Positions 25,224 through 34,370 of a stretch of DNA of 64,000 bases are shown here, one piece after another. The translations under genes and the position numbers were made by a program. Each line of letters starts with the position of its first letter. Position 1 is the stretch's first letter. This DNA comes from Sphingopyxis italica (GTDB lineage: Bacteria > Pseudomonadota > Alphaproteobacteria > Sphingomonadales > Sphingomonadaceae). The notes below the pieces were generated by a model, which saw nothing but the letters and a program-made list of their open reading frames with translations, was not told where the DNA came from and made no database searches. Location of the stretch: assembly GCF_011926545.1 (NCBI RefSeq), contig NZ_JAATIT010000001.1, positions 1,072,469 to 1,136,468 of the forward strand. The letters are read 5' to 3'.

Positions 25224-25700
25224 TTACGGGCGCTCATCCGCCGGGGATGGCGCGTCCGGCAGTGGCGCGAGGTCGGGTTCGACGAAGCCGCGGCGCGCGG
25301 GCACCGAAAACAGCCGCTCGCGGCTGTAGAAGCGCAGCGGCCAGTCGCGGCGGCCGATGTCCGAGAGCAGCAGCGCGTTGACCCGATTCGCCAGTCCCGT
25401 CTCCGCCGTCTGCGACAGAAACAGCCGCACGCCCGCGACATAGGCGCGGGTGATGCTGTCGTGATAACCCTGCATGTCGTCGTTCACCCCGCCGACGCTT
25501 TCGTTGAAACGGCGGATGATCGCGGCGATCTCGGCATCGACGTCGATGTCGGGGCGTTCGCTGAGCAGCCAGAGGCAGGCCGCCAGATGCGCCTCGTGCG
25601 TCCACGCCTCGCGCGGCAAGGCGCAGGCGAGCAGCCCCTCACCGAGCGCGCGAATGTCGGAATCGCGCGCGAACAGGCGCGGCGAATATTCGGTGGTCAT
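25224..25700 (-). CDS. Conserved hypothetical protein
   Basis: 158 residues, soluble, without a signal peptide. Recognisable conserved patches are WTHEAHLAACLWLLSERPDI and GGVNDDMQGYHDSITRAYVA, then RDWPLRFYSRERLFSVPARR. I have seen this pattern in uncharacterised proteobacterial proteins but know no function. The invariant His, Asp and Glu residues could suggest a ligand or metal site (inference). It lies between the LamG-like gene and pckA on the same strand, 49 nt after the pckA stop. Confidence 0.65.
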   Translation of the reverse strand: MTTEYSPRLFARDSDIRALGEGLLACALPREAWTHEAHLAACLWLLSERPDIDVDAEIAAIIRRFNESVGGVNDDMQGYHDSITRAYVAGVRLFLSQTAETGLANRVNALLLSDIGRRDWPLRFYSRERLFSVPARRGFVEPDLAPLPDAPSPADERP

Positions 25701-25749
25701 TGGTCCGGTCCTTCCGGGTGATTGAGCACCCGGAAGCGAGCCGGGTCAA

Positions 25750-27351
25750 TCAGGCCGCGACGGCGGTCCGCGGCGCCGCTTGGCGGACACCTTCGTCGAC
25801 ATGTTCCGCAAATTGCGCGAAATTGTCGATGAATTGCTGCACCAGGGTTTGCGCGGTGCGGTCATAGGCGGCCTTGTCGGCCCAGGCGTTCCTGGGATCG
25901 AGGATCGCGCTGTCGACGCCCGGAACCGCGACCGGAAATTCGAAGCCGAAATTCGGATCCTTGCGGAATTCGGCGTCGTTGAGGCTGCCGTCGAGCGCGG
26001 CGTTCAAAAGCGCGCGGGTCGCCTTGATCGGCATGCGCTTGATGCCGTCCACCGTCGCCATGCCGCCGGTCCAGCCGGTGTTGACGAGCCAGCACTGGAC
26101 GCCGCCCTCGGCGATGCGCTCCTTCAAAAGATTGCCATAGACCGACGGATGGCGCGGCATGAAGGGGGCACCGAAACAGGTCGAGAAGGTCGCCTCGGGC
26201 TCGGTCACGCCGATCTCGGTCCCCGCGACGCGCGCGGTATAGCCCGAGAGGAAGTGATACATCGCCTGATCGGGGGTCAGCTTCGCGATCGGGGGCAGCA
26301 CACCATAGGCGTCGGCGGTGAGCATGATCACCGTCCGCGGCACCGGCCCCATATTCCGTTCCGACGTGTTCGGAATGAAGTCGATCGGGTACGAACCGCG
26401 GCTGTTCTCGGCGAGGCTCGCGTCGTCGAAATCCAGTTCGCGCGTTTCGGGGTCCATCACGACATTTTCGAGGATCGTGCCGAAGCGTTTGGTGGTCGCG
26501 AAAATCTCGGGCTCGGCTTCGGGCGAGAGGCGGATCATCTTGGCGTAGCAGCCGCCCTCGAAATTGAAGACCGCGGTGTCCGACCAGCCATGCTCGTCGT
26601 CGCCAATCAGCGTGCGCGAGGCGTCGGCCGACAGCGTCGTCTTGCCGGTGCCCGAAAGGCCGAAGAAGACCGCGGTGTCGCCATCGGCGCCGATGTTCGC
26701 CGAACAGTGCATCGGCATCACGCCCTTCACCGGGAGCAGATAGTTGAGGATGCCGAACACCGACTTTTTCATCTCGCCGGCATATTGCGTGCCGCCGATC
26801 AGGATCAGTTTCTCGGTGAAGTTGACCGCGATCACCGTTTCGCTGCGCGTGCCGTGCTTCGCGGGGTCGGCGCGGAAGCTCGGCAGGTCGATGATCGTAT
26901 ATTCGGCCGCGAACGCCGCGAGCTCGGCCGCGGTGGGGCGGCAGAGAAGCGTGCGGATGAACTGGCTGTGCCAGGCAAATTCGGTGACGACCTGCACCGC
27001 GACGCGATGTTCCGCCTGCGAACCGCCGAACAGCTGCTGGCGATAGAGTCGCGGGCGTTCGGCGAGGTGCGCGAGGAAATCGGCCTTGAGCGCCGCGAAA
27101 TGATCGGGGGTCATCGCCACGTTGGTCTTGCCCCACCAGATGGTGTCGCGCGTTTCATCGTCCTGGACGATGAACTTGTCCTTGGCGCTGCGCCCCGTGT
27201 GCCTGCCCGTCGCGACGACGAGCGGGCCGTCCTTGGCGAGCCGGCCTTCATCGTGGCGCACCGCATCCTCGATCAGCGCCGACGTGCCCCGGTTTTCGGC
27301 CACCTCCGCCCGCGTCTCGACGGTGTCGCTGCCGATCATAACCTTGGTCAT
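25750..27351 (-). CDS. pckA: Phosphoenolpyruvate carboxykinase (ATP)
   Basis: Gluconeogenic enzyme (EC 4.1.1.49) converting oxaloacetate and ATP to PEP. 533 residues from the ATG at 27351. The phosphate-binding loop GLSGTGKT is at 231-238, kinase-2 motif LIGDDEHGW at 248-256, and the metal/substrate lysines lie in [23 protein letters not shown] near the N-terminus binds oxaloacetate. In alphaproteobacteria pckA typically lies next to chvI-chvG, as here, and ChvI is reported to affect its expression. Two palindromes lie 34-63 nt upstream of the start. Confidence 0.96.
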   Translation of the reverse strand: MTKVMIGSDTVETRAEVAENRGTSALIEDAVRHDEGRLAKDGPLVVATGRHTGRSAKDKFIVQDDETRDTIWWGKTNVAMTPDHFAALKADFLAHLAERPRLYRQQLFGGSQAEHRVAVQVVTEFAWHSQFIRTLLCRPTAAELAAFAAEYTIIDLPSFRADPAKHGTRSETVIAVNFTEKLILIGGTQYAGEMKKSVFGILNYLLPVKGVMPMHCSANIGADGDTAVFFGLSGTGKTTLSADASRTLIGDDEHGWSDTAVFNFEGGCYAKMIRLSPEAEPEIFATTKRFGTILENVVMDPETRELDFDDASLAENSRGSYPIDFIPNTSERNMGPVPRTVIMLTADAYGVLPPIAKLTPDQAMYHFLSGYTARVAGTEIGVTEPEATFSTCFGAPFMPRHPSVYGNLLKERIAEGGVQCWLVNTGWTGGMATVDGIKRMPIKATRALLNAALDGSLNDAEFRKDPNFGFEFPVAVPGVDSAILDPRNAWADKAAYDRTAQTLVQQFIDNFAQFAEHVDEGVRQAAPRTAVAA

Positions 27352-27384
27352 TCGCTTCGCCTTTCCTTGTCCGGCCCCGCCGTC

Positions 27385-27414
27385 TGCATACCTATGCAAT
27401 GCTTAGCGCGCTAA
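27385..27414. promoter_or_regulatory. Two palindromes upstream of pckA
   Basis: TGCATA-CC-TATGCA (27385-27398) and TTAGCGCGCTAA (27403-27414) sit side by side in the pckA leader or promoter region. They are candidate operators. The rest of the divergent pckA-chvI gap (27415-27632) shows nothing definite. Confidence 0.35.
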
Positions 27415-27632
27415 TGGGCTGGCCCGCATCTGCATGGGTGCCGACGTGTCCGCCGATTCCGAAATCCCGGCCGCGTTAGCGAGGGCGGAGGCCGAGGTCA
27501 AAAGATTAACGTGGCGCAGTGCAGCATGTGCGACGAGCGCATGACGGGAGGAACCGGTGCCATGCGCGCGCGGTTGTCGCTGAACGCCGGATAGGCTAAT
27601 CGCTCACTCGGAGCCCGCCCAATGGAAAGAGC

Positions 27633-28340
27633 ATGACGGCAACCATCGCGCTGGTCGACGACGACCGCAATATATTGCAATCGCTGTCGATCGCGCTGCA
27701 GGCCGAAGGATTCGTCACGCGCGTCTATTCGGACGGCGAGGCGGCGCTGAAGCCGCTGATCGACAATCCGCCCGACCTGGCCGTGTTCGACATCAAGATG
27801 CCGCGGATGGACGGGCTCGAACTGCTGCGCCGGCTGCGCGAAAAGAGCCAGCTGCCCGTCATCTTCCTGACCAGCAAGGACGACGAGATCGACGAGGCGC
27901 TCGGTCTCGCGATGGGCGCCGACGATTATATCGCCAAACCTTTCTCGCAGCGGCTGGTGATCGCGCGCATCCGCGCCATCCTGCGCCGCGTCGAACTCAA
28001 CCGCGCCGCGCCGAGCGAGGACGAGCCCGTCGCCGAGCCGATCACGCGCGGGCGGCTGAGCATGGACCCCGCGCGGCACAAGGTCGCGTGGGACGGCAAG
28101 GATGTGACGCTGACCGTCACCGAATTCCTGATCCTCGAAACGCTCGCGAACCGCCCCGGCGTCGTGCGCAGCCGCAACCAGCTGATGGACGCCGCCTATC
28201 AGGATGACGTCTATATCGACGACCGCACGATCGACAGCCACATCAAGCGCCTGCGCCGCAAGTTCCGCGAGGTCGACCCCGAATTCGACGCGATCGCGAC
28301 TCTCTATGGCGCGGGCTACCGTTTTGCCGATGAAAGCTGA
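27633..28340 (+). CDS. chvI: Two-component response regulator ChvI
   Basis: OmpR-type regulator, 235 residues. The receiver domain has the acidic pair D9/D10 and the phosphoacceptor D53 in [12 protein letters not shown], and the conserved threonine and lysine in FLTSKDDE and IAKPFS. The C-terminal winged helix ends [20 protein letters not shown] then LYGAGYRF. ChvG-ChvI controls envelope, acid and carbon responses in rhizobia and Caulobacter. It overlaps chvG by 11 nt. Confidence 0.94.
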   Translation: MTATIALVDDDRNILQSLSIALQAEGFVTRVYSDGEAALKPLIDNPPDLAVFDIKMPRMDGLELLRRLREKSQLPVIFLTSKDDEIDEALGLAMGADDYIAKPFSQRLVIARIRAILRRVELNRAAPSEDEPVAEPITRGRLSMDPARHKVAWDGKDVTLTVTEFLILETLANRPGVVRSRNQLMDAAYQDDVYIDDRTIDSHIKRLRRKFREVDPEFDAIATLYGAGYRFADES

Positions 28341-29952
28341 GGCCCAAAAACACGACCGGCTGAAAGCCGACGCGAGCATCGCCGAGCAGGAGGAATCGCC
28401 GCTCGTCTGGTCGGCGCGCTGGTCGCTGACGACGCGCATCCTGGCGGTCAACATCCTCGCCGTCGCGCTGCTCGCGGGCGGCTTCTATTATCTCGACACC
28501 TATCGCAGCCGACTGGTCGACACACGCATCGAGGTGATGAAGGACCAGCTCGCGATGCTCGACAGCGCGCTCGAAGCCGCGCGGCCCGACCAGCGCGCCA
28601 CCCTGATCCGCGAATTCACCGCGGCGACCGAATCGCGGCTGCGCTTCTATGGCGCCGACGGCAGGCGCGTCTCCGACAGCTTCGCGAGCGGGCCGGCGAC
28701 CTACACGCTGCGCGATCCCGAGCTGCAGCCGTGGAAACGCGATGCCGCGCGCGCGATGGATCGCGGCATCGACTGGATTGTCGGCGCGCCGAGCTATCCC
28801 GACTTCGAGGAGCCGCGCATCGACCGGGCGGAATCGTGGCCCGAAGTCGTCGAAGCGCAGGCGAGCGGCCTCGCGGCGAGCCGCTTCCGCTATGCGCCCG
28901 AACGCACCCCGCTGCTCAGCGCCGCGCGCGTCGTCGATCTCGAAACGCCGCAGACGGTGCTGATGACGCTCAACGCGCGCGACATCACGCGCACGGTGCG
29001 CGCCGAACGCTTTCGGCTCGCGGTGGTCATCCTCGTTGTGCTGATGGCGTCGGTGCTGCTCTCGCTCTTTCTCGCGCGCACGATCGTCCGCCCGCTGCGC
29101 CGCCTCGCGCGCGCCGCCGTCCGCGTCCGCCTCGGCCGCGCGCGCGAAGTCGTCGTGCCGCGCCTGCCGAGCCGCCGCGACGAGATCGGCACGCTCGCGC
29201 GCGCGCTCAGCGACATGACGCAAGCCCTTCGTGAACGCATCGACGCGGGCGAGCATTTCGCCGCCGACGTGACGCACGAGCTCAAGAATCCGATCGCCTC
29301 GGTCCGCTCGGCGATCGAGGGTCTCGGCCGCGTCACCAGCGACGAGCAGCGCGCGCAATTGCTCCGCATCGCCGACGAGGATGTCCGCCGTCTCGACCGG
29401 CTGGTGAGCGACATCAGCGAGGCGAGCCGCGTCGACGCGCAATTGTCGCGCACCCTGTTCGAGCCCGTCGACGTCGGCATTATGATCGAATCGATGCTCG
29501 CCGCGCGCGCCGCGCGGGTCGAGGCGGGCACGCCGCACCCGCGCGTCGCCTTCGCGCGCCCGCGCAAGGGGACGACCGTGGTGATGGGCGACGGCCACCG
29601 GCTCGAGCGGGCGATCGACAATGTCATCGACAATGCGATCAGCTTCTCGCCCGCGGACGGTCTCGTCTGCGTCTCGGCGACCCGGCTCGGCGACGAGGTG
29701 CATGTGAAGGTCGACGACGACGGCCCCGGCATCGAACCGGCGCAGCGCGACGCGATTTTCCGCCGCTTTCACAGCGAGCGCCCGCCGGGCGAGGCGTTCG
29801 GCCGGCACAGCGGCCTCGGCCTCGCGATCGCGCGGACGATCGTCGAGGGGCACAGCGGGACGATCAGCGCCAAGGATCGTGACGACGCCAAACCCGGCGC
29901 CAGCCTGCTGATCACGCTGCCGGCGCGCGACGGCGGGCACGAGGCGGCGTAA
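28330..29952 (+). CDS. chvG: Sensor histidine kinase ChvG
   Basis: 540 residues from the ATG at 28330. Membrane helices at about 38-60 and 232-258 bracket a periplasmic sensor domain. A HAMP segment follows, then HisKA with the phosphoacceptor H316 in [13 protein letters not shown], and an ATPase domain with N-box [12 protein letters not shown]1 DDGPGIE and G2 [14 protein letters not shown]. Cognate kinase of the overlapping chvI. In relatives it is held inactive by a periplasmic inhibitor (ExoR) that is not seen here. Confidence 0.93.
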   Translation: MKAEAQKHDRLKADASIAEQEESPLVWSARWSLTTRILAVNILAVALLAGGFYYLDTYRSRLVDTRIEVMKDQLAMLDSALEAARPDQRATLIREFTAATESRLRFYGADGRRVSDSFASGPATYTLRDPELQPWKRDAARAMDRGIDWIVGAPSYPDFEEPRIDRAESWPEVVEAQASGLAASRFRYAPERTPLLSAARVVDLETPQTVLMTLNARDITRTVRAERFRLAVVILVVLMASVLLSLFLARTIVRPLRRLARAAVRVRLGRAREVVVPRLPSRRDEIGTLARALSDMTQALRERIDAGEHFAADVTHELKNPIASVRSAIEGLGRVTSDEQRAQLLRIADEDVRRLDRLVSDISEASRVDAQLSRTLFEPVDVGIMIESMLAARAARVEAGTPHPRVAFARPRKGTTVVMGDGHRLERAIDNVIDNAISFSPADGLVCVSATRLGDEVHVKVDDDGPGIEPAQRDAIFRRFHSERPPGEAFGRHSGLGLAIARTIVEGHSGTISAKDRDDAKPGASLLITLPARDGGHEAA

Positions 29953-29996
29953 GCGTAATCGTCGCCCTTGCGAGGGCCGGGGCCGCTGGAGCGTGA

Positions 29997-30010
29997 TCAA
30001 TCGTGATTGA
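29997..30010. promoter_or_regulatory. Perfect palindrome upstream of hprK
   Basis: TCAATC-GT-GATTGA lies 82 nt before the hprK start in the 139-nt chvG-hprK gap. It could be an operator. No further evidence is available. Confidence 0.25.
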
Positions 30011-30091
30011 ATCGTCATCCCGGCGAAGGGTGGAGGCGACGTTCATCCTATCGCCTTGCGGCACCGCTTCGGCGCCGGTAAGCCTTGCGCC

Positions 30092-30538
30092 ATGCTTCCG
30101 AGCCGGACCAGAACCGAAATCGTCAATATCCATGCGAGCTGCGTCGCGGCGGGCAATGGCGGCGTGCTGATTCTCGGCAATTCGGGGCAGGGCAAATCGG
30201 ACCTCGCGCTGCGGCTGATCGATCGCGGCGCCAGGCTGGTCGCCGACGATCGCTGCGACATCTGGTTCGAGCGCGATCGCCTGTGGTGCCGCCCGCCCGA
30301 AAATCTGGCGGGCAAGCTCGAGGTGCGCGGGATCGGGATCATCGAACGGCCATGGACGGCACCGGTGCCGCTCGCGCTCGCGGTCCGGCTGTCGGACCGT
30401 TACGACCGCATGCCCGCGGTGGGTCAGGTCGAGACGGTCGCGGGCCACCCGCTCCCCGCGCTGCTGCTATCGGCGTTCGAGGCGTCGGCGCCGATCAAGA
30501 TCCTGCTCGCGCTCGAACAGCTGGCGCCCGCGGCATGA
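30092..30538 (+). CDS. hprK: HPr kinase/phosphorylase, short alphaproteobacterial form
   Basis: 148 residues from the ATG at 30092. Only the C-terminal catalytic domain of HprK is present, as is normal in alphaproteobacteria; the N-terminal domain of the Firmicutes enzyme is missing. The P-loop is GNSGQGKS (29-36) and ADDRCDIW is the following conserved acidic motif. It phosphorylates HPr on a serine, and HPr is encoded downstream. Its TGA overlaps the rapZ ATG. Confidence 0.92.
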   Translation: MLPSRTRTEIVNIHASCVAAGNGGVLILGNSGQGKSDLALRLIDRGARLVADDRCDIWFERDRLWCRPPENLAGKLEVRGIGIIERPWTAPVPLALAVRLSDRYDRMPAVGQVETVAGHPLPALLLSAFEASAPIKILLALEQLAPAA

Positions 30539-31473
30539 GCCAGGATGCCGAATCGCGGCTGCTGCTCGTCACCGGCCTGTCGGGCGCGGGCAAATCGACC
30601 GTGCTCAAGGTGCTAGAGGATCTGGGCTGGGAGGTCGTCGACAACCTGCCCCTCGCGCTGCTCGAAACGCTGATCGACGCCCCCGTCAAGCCCGGCGAGG
30701 CGGGGCGCCCGCTCGCGATCGGCATCGACAGCCGCAGCCGCGGCTTCCGCCCCGCCTTGCTCGTCCGGCGGATCAAGGAATTGCGCGAGAGCGGCCGCCG
30801 CGACATCCAGACTTTGTTCCTCGATTGCGCGGGCGCCGAGCTCGAGCGCCGCTTTTCCGAGACGCGGCGTCGCCACCCGATGGCCGAAGACCGCCCGGCC
30901 GCCGACGGCATCGCGCGCGAACGCGAGATGATGGAGCCGCTCCGCCGCTGGGCCGAGCATGTCGTCGACACGACCAATTACAGCAGCAACGATTTGCAAC
31001 AGGAAATCCGCCAACGCTTCGGCGATGCCGGCGAGGGCGAGCCGGTGCTCAACATATTGAGTTTCGGCTTCGCACGCGGCCTGCCGCGCAACGCCGACCT
31101 CGTGTTCGACATGCGCTATCTGCGCAACCCGCACTGGGATCCGAAGCTCAAGCCCGGCACCGGGCTCGACCCCGATGTCGCCGCTTATGTCATCGCCGAC
31201 CCCGCCTATGAGGACAGCGTGTCGCAGATCGAGCGACTGATCCTGACGCTGTTGCCGCGCTACCGCGCCGAGGGCAAATCCTATGTCACCATCGCTTTCG
31301 GCTGTACGGGGGGGCGGCATCGCTCGGTCCATGTCGCGGCGCGTGTGACCCAAATGCTACGCGAGTCCGGTTATGAGCCAGTGCTGACCCACCGCAATCT
31401 TGACTCCGCGCCGCAAGATGGGCTTGAGGGCAGGCCCCCGCCCGCGTCTCCCGCATCCGGCGGCAACATATAA
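30535..31473 (+). CDS. rapZ: RNase adapter protein RapZ (YvcJ family)
   Basis: 312 residues starting at the ATG at 30535, which overlaps the hprK stop by 4 nt. Walker A is GLSGAGKS near the N-terminus, and the C-terminal domain ends AFGCTGGRHRSVHVAARVTQ, the hallmark of the family. In enterobacteria RapZ binds glucosamine-6-phosphate and a small RNA and directs RNase E. The role in sphingomonads is less clear, but the pts neighbourhood is conserved. The chain hprK-rapZ-EIIA-HPr forms one operon. Confidence 0.94.
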   Translation: MSQDAESRLLLVTGLSGAGKSTVLKVLEDLGWEVVDNLPLALLETLIDAPVKPGEAGRPLAIGIDSRSRGFRPALLVRRIKELRESGRRDIQTLFLDCAGAELERRFSETRRRHPMAEDRPAADGIAREREMMEPLRRWAEHVVDTTNYSSNDLQQEIRQRFGDAGEGEPVLNILSFGFARGLPRNADLVFDMRYLRNPHWDPKLKPGTGLDPDVAAYVIADPAYEDSVSQIERLILTLLPRYRAEGKSYVTIAFGCTGGRHRSVHVAARVTQMLRESGYEPVLTHRNLDSAPQDGLEGRPPPASPASGGNI

Positions 31474-31488
31474 GGGTCGACGACTGCA

Positions 31489-31917
31489 ATGCCGAACGAT
31501 AAGGCTCTGCCGCTTTTGGGAATGGTGCTCGTCACCCACGGCCGCCTTGCTGAGGAAATGGTGCGCGCGATGGAGCATGTCGTCGGTCCCCAAAGGGCGA
31601 TCGCGACCGTGTGCATCGGCCCCAACGACAATATGGAAATGCGCCGCAAGGAAATCGCCGACGCGATTCGCAAGGTCGACGAAGGCCGCGGCGTCGTCAT
31701 GCTGACCGACCTGTTCGGCGGCACGCCCTCGAACCTCGCGATCAGCCTGCTCGAAGCGGGGCGCACCGAAGTGATCGCCGGCGTCAACCTGCCGATGCTG
31801 ATCCGCCTCGAAAGCGCGCGCAAGACGATGGAGTTGCGCGCCGCGGTGATCGCGGCGAAGGAAGCCGGCCAGAAATATATCTCGGTCGCGTCGGAAATGC
31901 TGGGAGTAGGCCCTTGA
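31489..31917 (+). CDS. PTS EIIA component, mannose family (regulatory)
   Basis: 142 residues. The EIIA-Man fold carries the phosphorylatable H17 in VLVTHGRLAEEMV, and LTDLFGGTPSNLAISLL is the second family signature. There is no IIB/IIC transporter nearby, so this is a regulatory EIIA of the alphaproteobacterial type (often called ManX or EIIA-Man) that takes phosphate from HPr. The TGA overlaps the TTG start of HPr. Confidence 0.92.
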   Translation: MPNDKALPLLGMVLVTHGRLAEEMVRAMEHVVGPQRAIATVCIGPNDNMEMRRKEIADAIRKVDEGRGVVMLTDLFGGTPSNLAISLLEAGRTEVIAGVNLPMLIRLESARKTMELRAAVIAAKEAGQKYISVASEMLGVGP

Positions 31918-32192
31918 ACGAAAATTCCGAGACGGTCGAAATCACCAACCAGCGCGGCCTCCACGCGCGCGCCAGCGCCAAATTCGTGACCTTCGTCAGC
32001 CGCCTGCCCGAAAGCGTGTCGGTCGAGGTCGAAAAGGGCGGATCGCGCGTCAACGGCACGTCGATCATGGGATTGATGATGCTCGGCGCCGCCAAGGGCG
32101 ATTCGATCACCATCCATACGAAGGGCGACGGCGCCGACGCGGCGCTGCTGAAACTCGTCGGGCTGGTCAAGGACAGCTTCGGCGAGGATTGA
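31914..32192 (+). CDS. ptsH: Phosphocarrier protein HPr
   Basis: 92 residues. The only sensible start is a TTG at 31914 that overlaps the EIIA stop (TTGA). H17 in QRGLHARAS is the PEP-dependent phosphorylation site and S50 in NGTSIMGLM is the HprK target. Both sites intact means the protein can be regulated by the upstream kinase. EI is not in the window. Translational coupling to EIIA is expected from the overlap. Confidence 0.93.
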   Translation: MNENSETVEITNQRGLHARASAKFVTFVSRLPESVSVEVEKGGSRVNGTSIMGLMMLGAAKGDSITIHTKGDGADAALLKLVGLVKDSFGED

Positions 32193-32196
32193 CGGC

Positions 32197-33003
32197 ATGC
32201 GCCGTTCCACCATCGAAAGCCTGTCGAATCCGCTGGTGAAGCGGATGCGGCTGCTGCGCGAGAAGCGCCATCGCCGCGCCGAGGGGCTGTTCCTCGCCGA
32301 AGGGCTGCGCATCGCGACCGAAGCGCGCGAGGCGGGCGTTTTGCCGCAATGGCTGTTCCTCGGCCCCGAGGGCGCGGCGCATCCGCTCGCGAAGGCACTG
32401 GCCGACGCGACGATGGCGGCGGGGGGCGAAGTGATCGACACGACGCCCGCGATCCTCTCCAAATTGTCGGGCAAGGACAATCCGCAGACGATCGTCGGCA
32501 TCTATGCCGAACCCGAAACGACGCTCGCCGATCTCGACCGCGACGCGGCGCCGATCTGGCTCGTCGCCGAGCGCCTGCGCGATCCGGGCAATCTCGGCAC
32601 GATGCTGCGCACCGGCGACGCGGTCGGCGCCGGCGGGCTGATCCTCTTGGACGACAGCACCGACCCCTATGCGGTCGAGGCGGTGCGCGCGAGCATGGGG
32701 GCGATCTTCACGCAAAAGCTCGTGGTCGCACGCTGGGAGGAATTCCTGCCCTGGCTGCGCCAAGGGCCCGGCCAACTCGTCGCGACGTGGCTCGGCGGCG
32801 ATACCGAGGATTATCAGGCGGTGCGCTATGCCGCGCCGACCTTCATCCTCACCGGCAATGAATCGCAGGGCCTGCCGCCCGCCTATGCCGCCGCCGCCGA
32901 CGTGCGGGTGAAGATGCCGATGCTGGGCAAGGCCGACAGCCTCAACGCCGCGATCGCGACCGCGGTGATGGCCTATGAGGTGCTGAACCAGCGGCGGAAT
33001 TGA
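32197..33003 (+). CDS. SpoU/TrmH-family RNA 2'-O-methyltransferase
   Basis: 268 residues, 4 nt after ptsH. An N-terminal substrate-binding domain (IESLSNPLVKRMRLLREKRH; FLAEGLRIATEA) precedes a SPOUT knot domain with the three family motifs: LRDPGNLGTMLRT, FILTGNESQGLP, and KADSLNAAIATAVMAYE. It uses S-adenosylmethionine to methylate rRNA or tRNA ribose; the precise target is not clear. It may ride on the pts operon. Confidence 0.9.
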   Translation: MRRSTIESLSNPLVKRMRLLREKRHRRAEGLFLAEGLRIATEAREAGVLPQWLFLGPEGAAHPLAKALADATMAAGGEVIDTTPAILSKLSGKDNPQTIVGIYAEPETTLADLDRDAAPIWLVAERLRDPGNLGTMLRTGDAVGAGGLILLDDSTDPYAVEAVRASMGAIFTQKLVVARWEEFLPWLRQGPGQLVATWLGGDTEDYQAVRYAAPTFILTGNESQGLPPAYAAAADVRVKMPMLGKADSLNAAIATAVMAYEVLNQRRN

Positions 33004-33057
33004 GCGGCGCGCAATTCCGTTCAGGCGGCGGCCATCCCTATGCTATACTGTCGTGAT

Positions 33058-33194
33058 TCCAACCCGCTCGCATCGAGCGAAGTCGAGATGCCCCTCGACC
33101 ATGCGCCGTACCGACGGGTGTCTCGACTTCCAGCCAAGCTGGAAGTTTATCCTGAGCGCCTGTAAGGCAGTCGAAGGGCTCGACACGAACGGGC
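33058..33194. repeat. Intergenic compound palindromic repeat, copy 2
   Basis: Shares GTCGAGATGCCC, GTGTCTCGACTTC and the inverted block AAGTTTATCCTGAGCGCCTG with the copy at 1745-1880, with block order changed. It lies just upstream of the META lipoprotein gene and could influence its transcription. Confidence 0.7.
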
Positions 33195-33209
33195 TGTTGG
33201 AGTGCGCGC

Positions 33210-33917
33210 ATGTCAAAATATCTTTCCGTCTGTACGCTTGGCTTGATGCTCGCCGCCTGCGCGCCTGTCGCCGAAGGCCCGCAAGGCCCCGGCGAACCGC
33301 CCGCCGCCTATATGGCGCTCGGCACCGAGCCCGGCTGGACGCTCGAGATCACGCCGTCGCGGCTCAACTATGACGGCGATTATGGCGAGACCAAGATCAT
33401 GGTGCCGAACCCCGGCGCGCGCGCCGTCGCGAACGGCGAACATTATGTCACCGATCGCCTGAAGGTCGAGGTCGCGCGCGGCGAATGCAGCGACGGGATG
33501 AGCGACCGCCGCTATCGCGACACGGTGACGGTGACCGCCGACGGCAAGACGGTGAAGGGCTGCGGCGGCGGGATCTTGCCGCCGACCGAGCTTGCGGGAA
33601 CCAACTGGACCTTCGTGTCGATCGGCGGGGTGCCCGTCGCGGCCGATCGCCCGACCACGCTCGCCTTCGAAGCCGACCGGCTGAGCGGCAGCGCGGGCTG
33701 CAACCGGTTTTCGGGCGGCTATGCGGTTGCGGATCGCACGCTGACCGCCGACCCGTTGATGGCAACCAAGATGGCATGCCCCGGCGCGGGCATGACGCAG
33801 GAAAGCGCCTTCTTCGCGCTTATGCGCGGCCCGGTTAGCCTGACCTTTCCGACCGACGGCACCTTGATCCTGACGGGAAGCGGCGGGCAGACCGCGGTGC
33901 TGAAGCGGGTGATTTAA
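33210..33917 (+). CDS. META-domain (HslJ-like) lipoprotein
   Basis: 235 residues. The start MSKYLSVCTLGLMLAACAPV has the lipobox LAAC. The N-terminal half (LGTEPGWTLEITPSRLNYDG) resembles the COG3650-type domain found with META domains. The C-terminal META domain is plain: LAGTNWTFVSIGGVPV, LSGSAGCNRFSGGYAV, PLMATKMACPG, and a final LTGSGGQTAVLKRV. HslJ in E. coli is a heat-inducible outer-membrane protein linked to novobiocin resistance. Function here is unknown. Confidence 0.85.
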   Translation: MSKYLSVCTLGLMLAACAPVAEGPQGPGEPPAAYMALGTEPGWTLEITPSRLNYDGDYGETKIMVPNPGARAVANGEHYVTDRLKVEVARGECSDGMSDRRYRDTVTVTADGKTVKGCGGGILPPTELAGTNWTFVSIGGVPVAADRPTTLAFEADRLSGSAGCNRFSGGYAVADRTLTADPLMATKMACPGAGMTQESAFFALMRGPVSLTFPTDGTLILTGSGGQTAVLKRVI

Positions 33918-33923
33918 ATAGAA

Positions 33924-33950
33924 AGAGGCAGGCGAAATTCGCCTGCCTCT
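33924..33950 (+). terminator. Perfect hairpin after the META lipoprotein gene
   Basis: AGAGGCAGGCGAA and TTCGCCTGCCTCT form a perfect 13-nt inverted repeat around one base, starting 7 nt after the stop. The T-run is missing on the plus strand, so termination strength is uncertain. Confidence 0.6.
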
Positions 33951-33976
33951 CCTCGACCAGCAATCTCGCGCTTCAG

Positions 33977-34141
33977 CTAAGGCTTCAGCAACTTAAGAAA
34001 GCTCTTCAATGCTTGCATTGCTTCCGAAAAATTCGGAAACTTGCATGCAGATACCGCAATCCATCGGCCTTCTGGAGTGGTAATAAACCACTGCCAAGCG
34101 TTCGGCTCAACTTCAGCGCAATATTTGTGCAGCATCGACAT
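33977..34141 (-). CDS. Small hypothetical protein, 54 residues
   Basis: An ATG at 34141 preceded by AGAGGAGAA opens a frame of 54 codons ending with TAG. The protein starts MSMLHKYCAEVEPNAWQWFI and continues TTPEGRWIAVSACKFPNFSE and AMQALKSFLKLLKP. It is compact, has a plausible beta-then-helix pattern and a good Shine-Dalgarno sequence. The pattern recalls single-repeat DUF1508/YegP-like proteins, but I cannot confirm that. The codons are AT-richer than the neighbours, and the whole pocket 33950-34370 looks compositionally different, suggesting acquired DNA. The 229 nt between it and rmuC hold nothing else I trust. Confidence 0.55.
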   Translation of the reverse strand: MSMLHKYCAEVEPNAWQWFITTPEGRWIAVSACKFPNFSEAMQALKSFLKLLKP

Positions 34142-34370
34142 AGCTGTTCTCCTCTATGGAGGGCCACATCAGACGAACCGCGATTATTGTTCAGCAAGAA
34201 TATAAATAGGACTTCCGAAAACCCCGTCGCTGCAATGAAATACAATCTCTCGGGAGGATAGTCAGATCTTCTAAGGGAATCTTAGCATCACCGTCACGGC
34301 ACGTTCCGCTCATTTCAATCTTTATGGGCCCATATTACATTCCTCCCATTAATGGGGTCAGCTGGTCAAG

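Noticed and set aside
34006-34261. Frames of 79-82 codons on both strands in the AT-richer pocket
   Set aside because: Neither has a ribosome-binding site or a protein-like pattern, and they overlap the better-supported 54-residue gene at 33977-34141.
34191-34313. A 40-codon minus-strand frame starting MSGTCRDGDAKIPLED
   Set aside because: Too short, no clear Shine-Dalgarno sequence and no recognisable fold.
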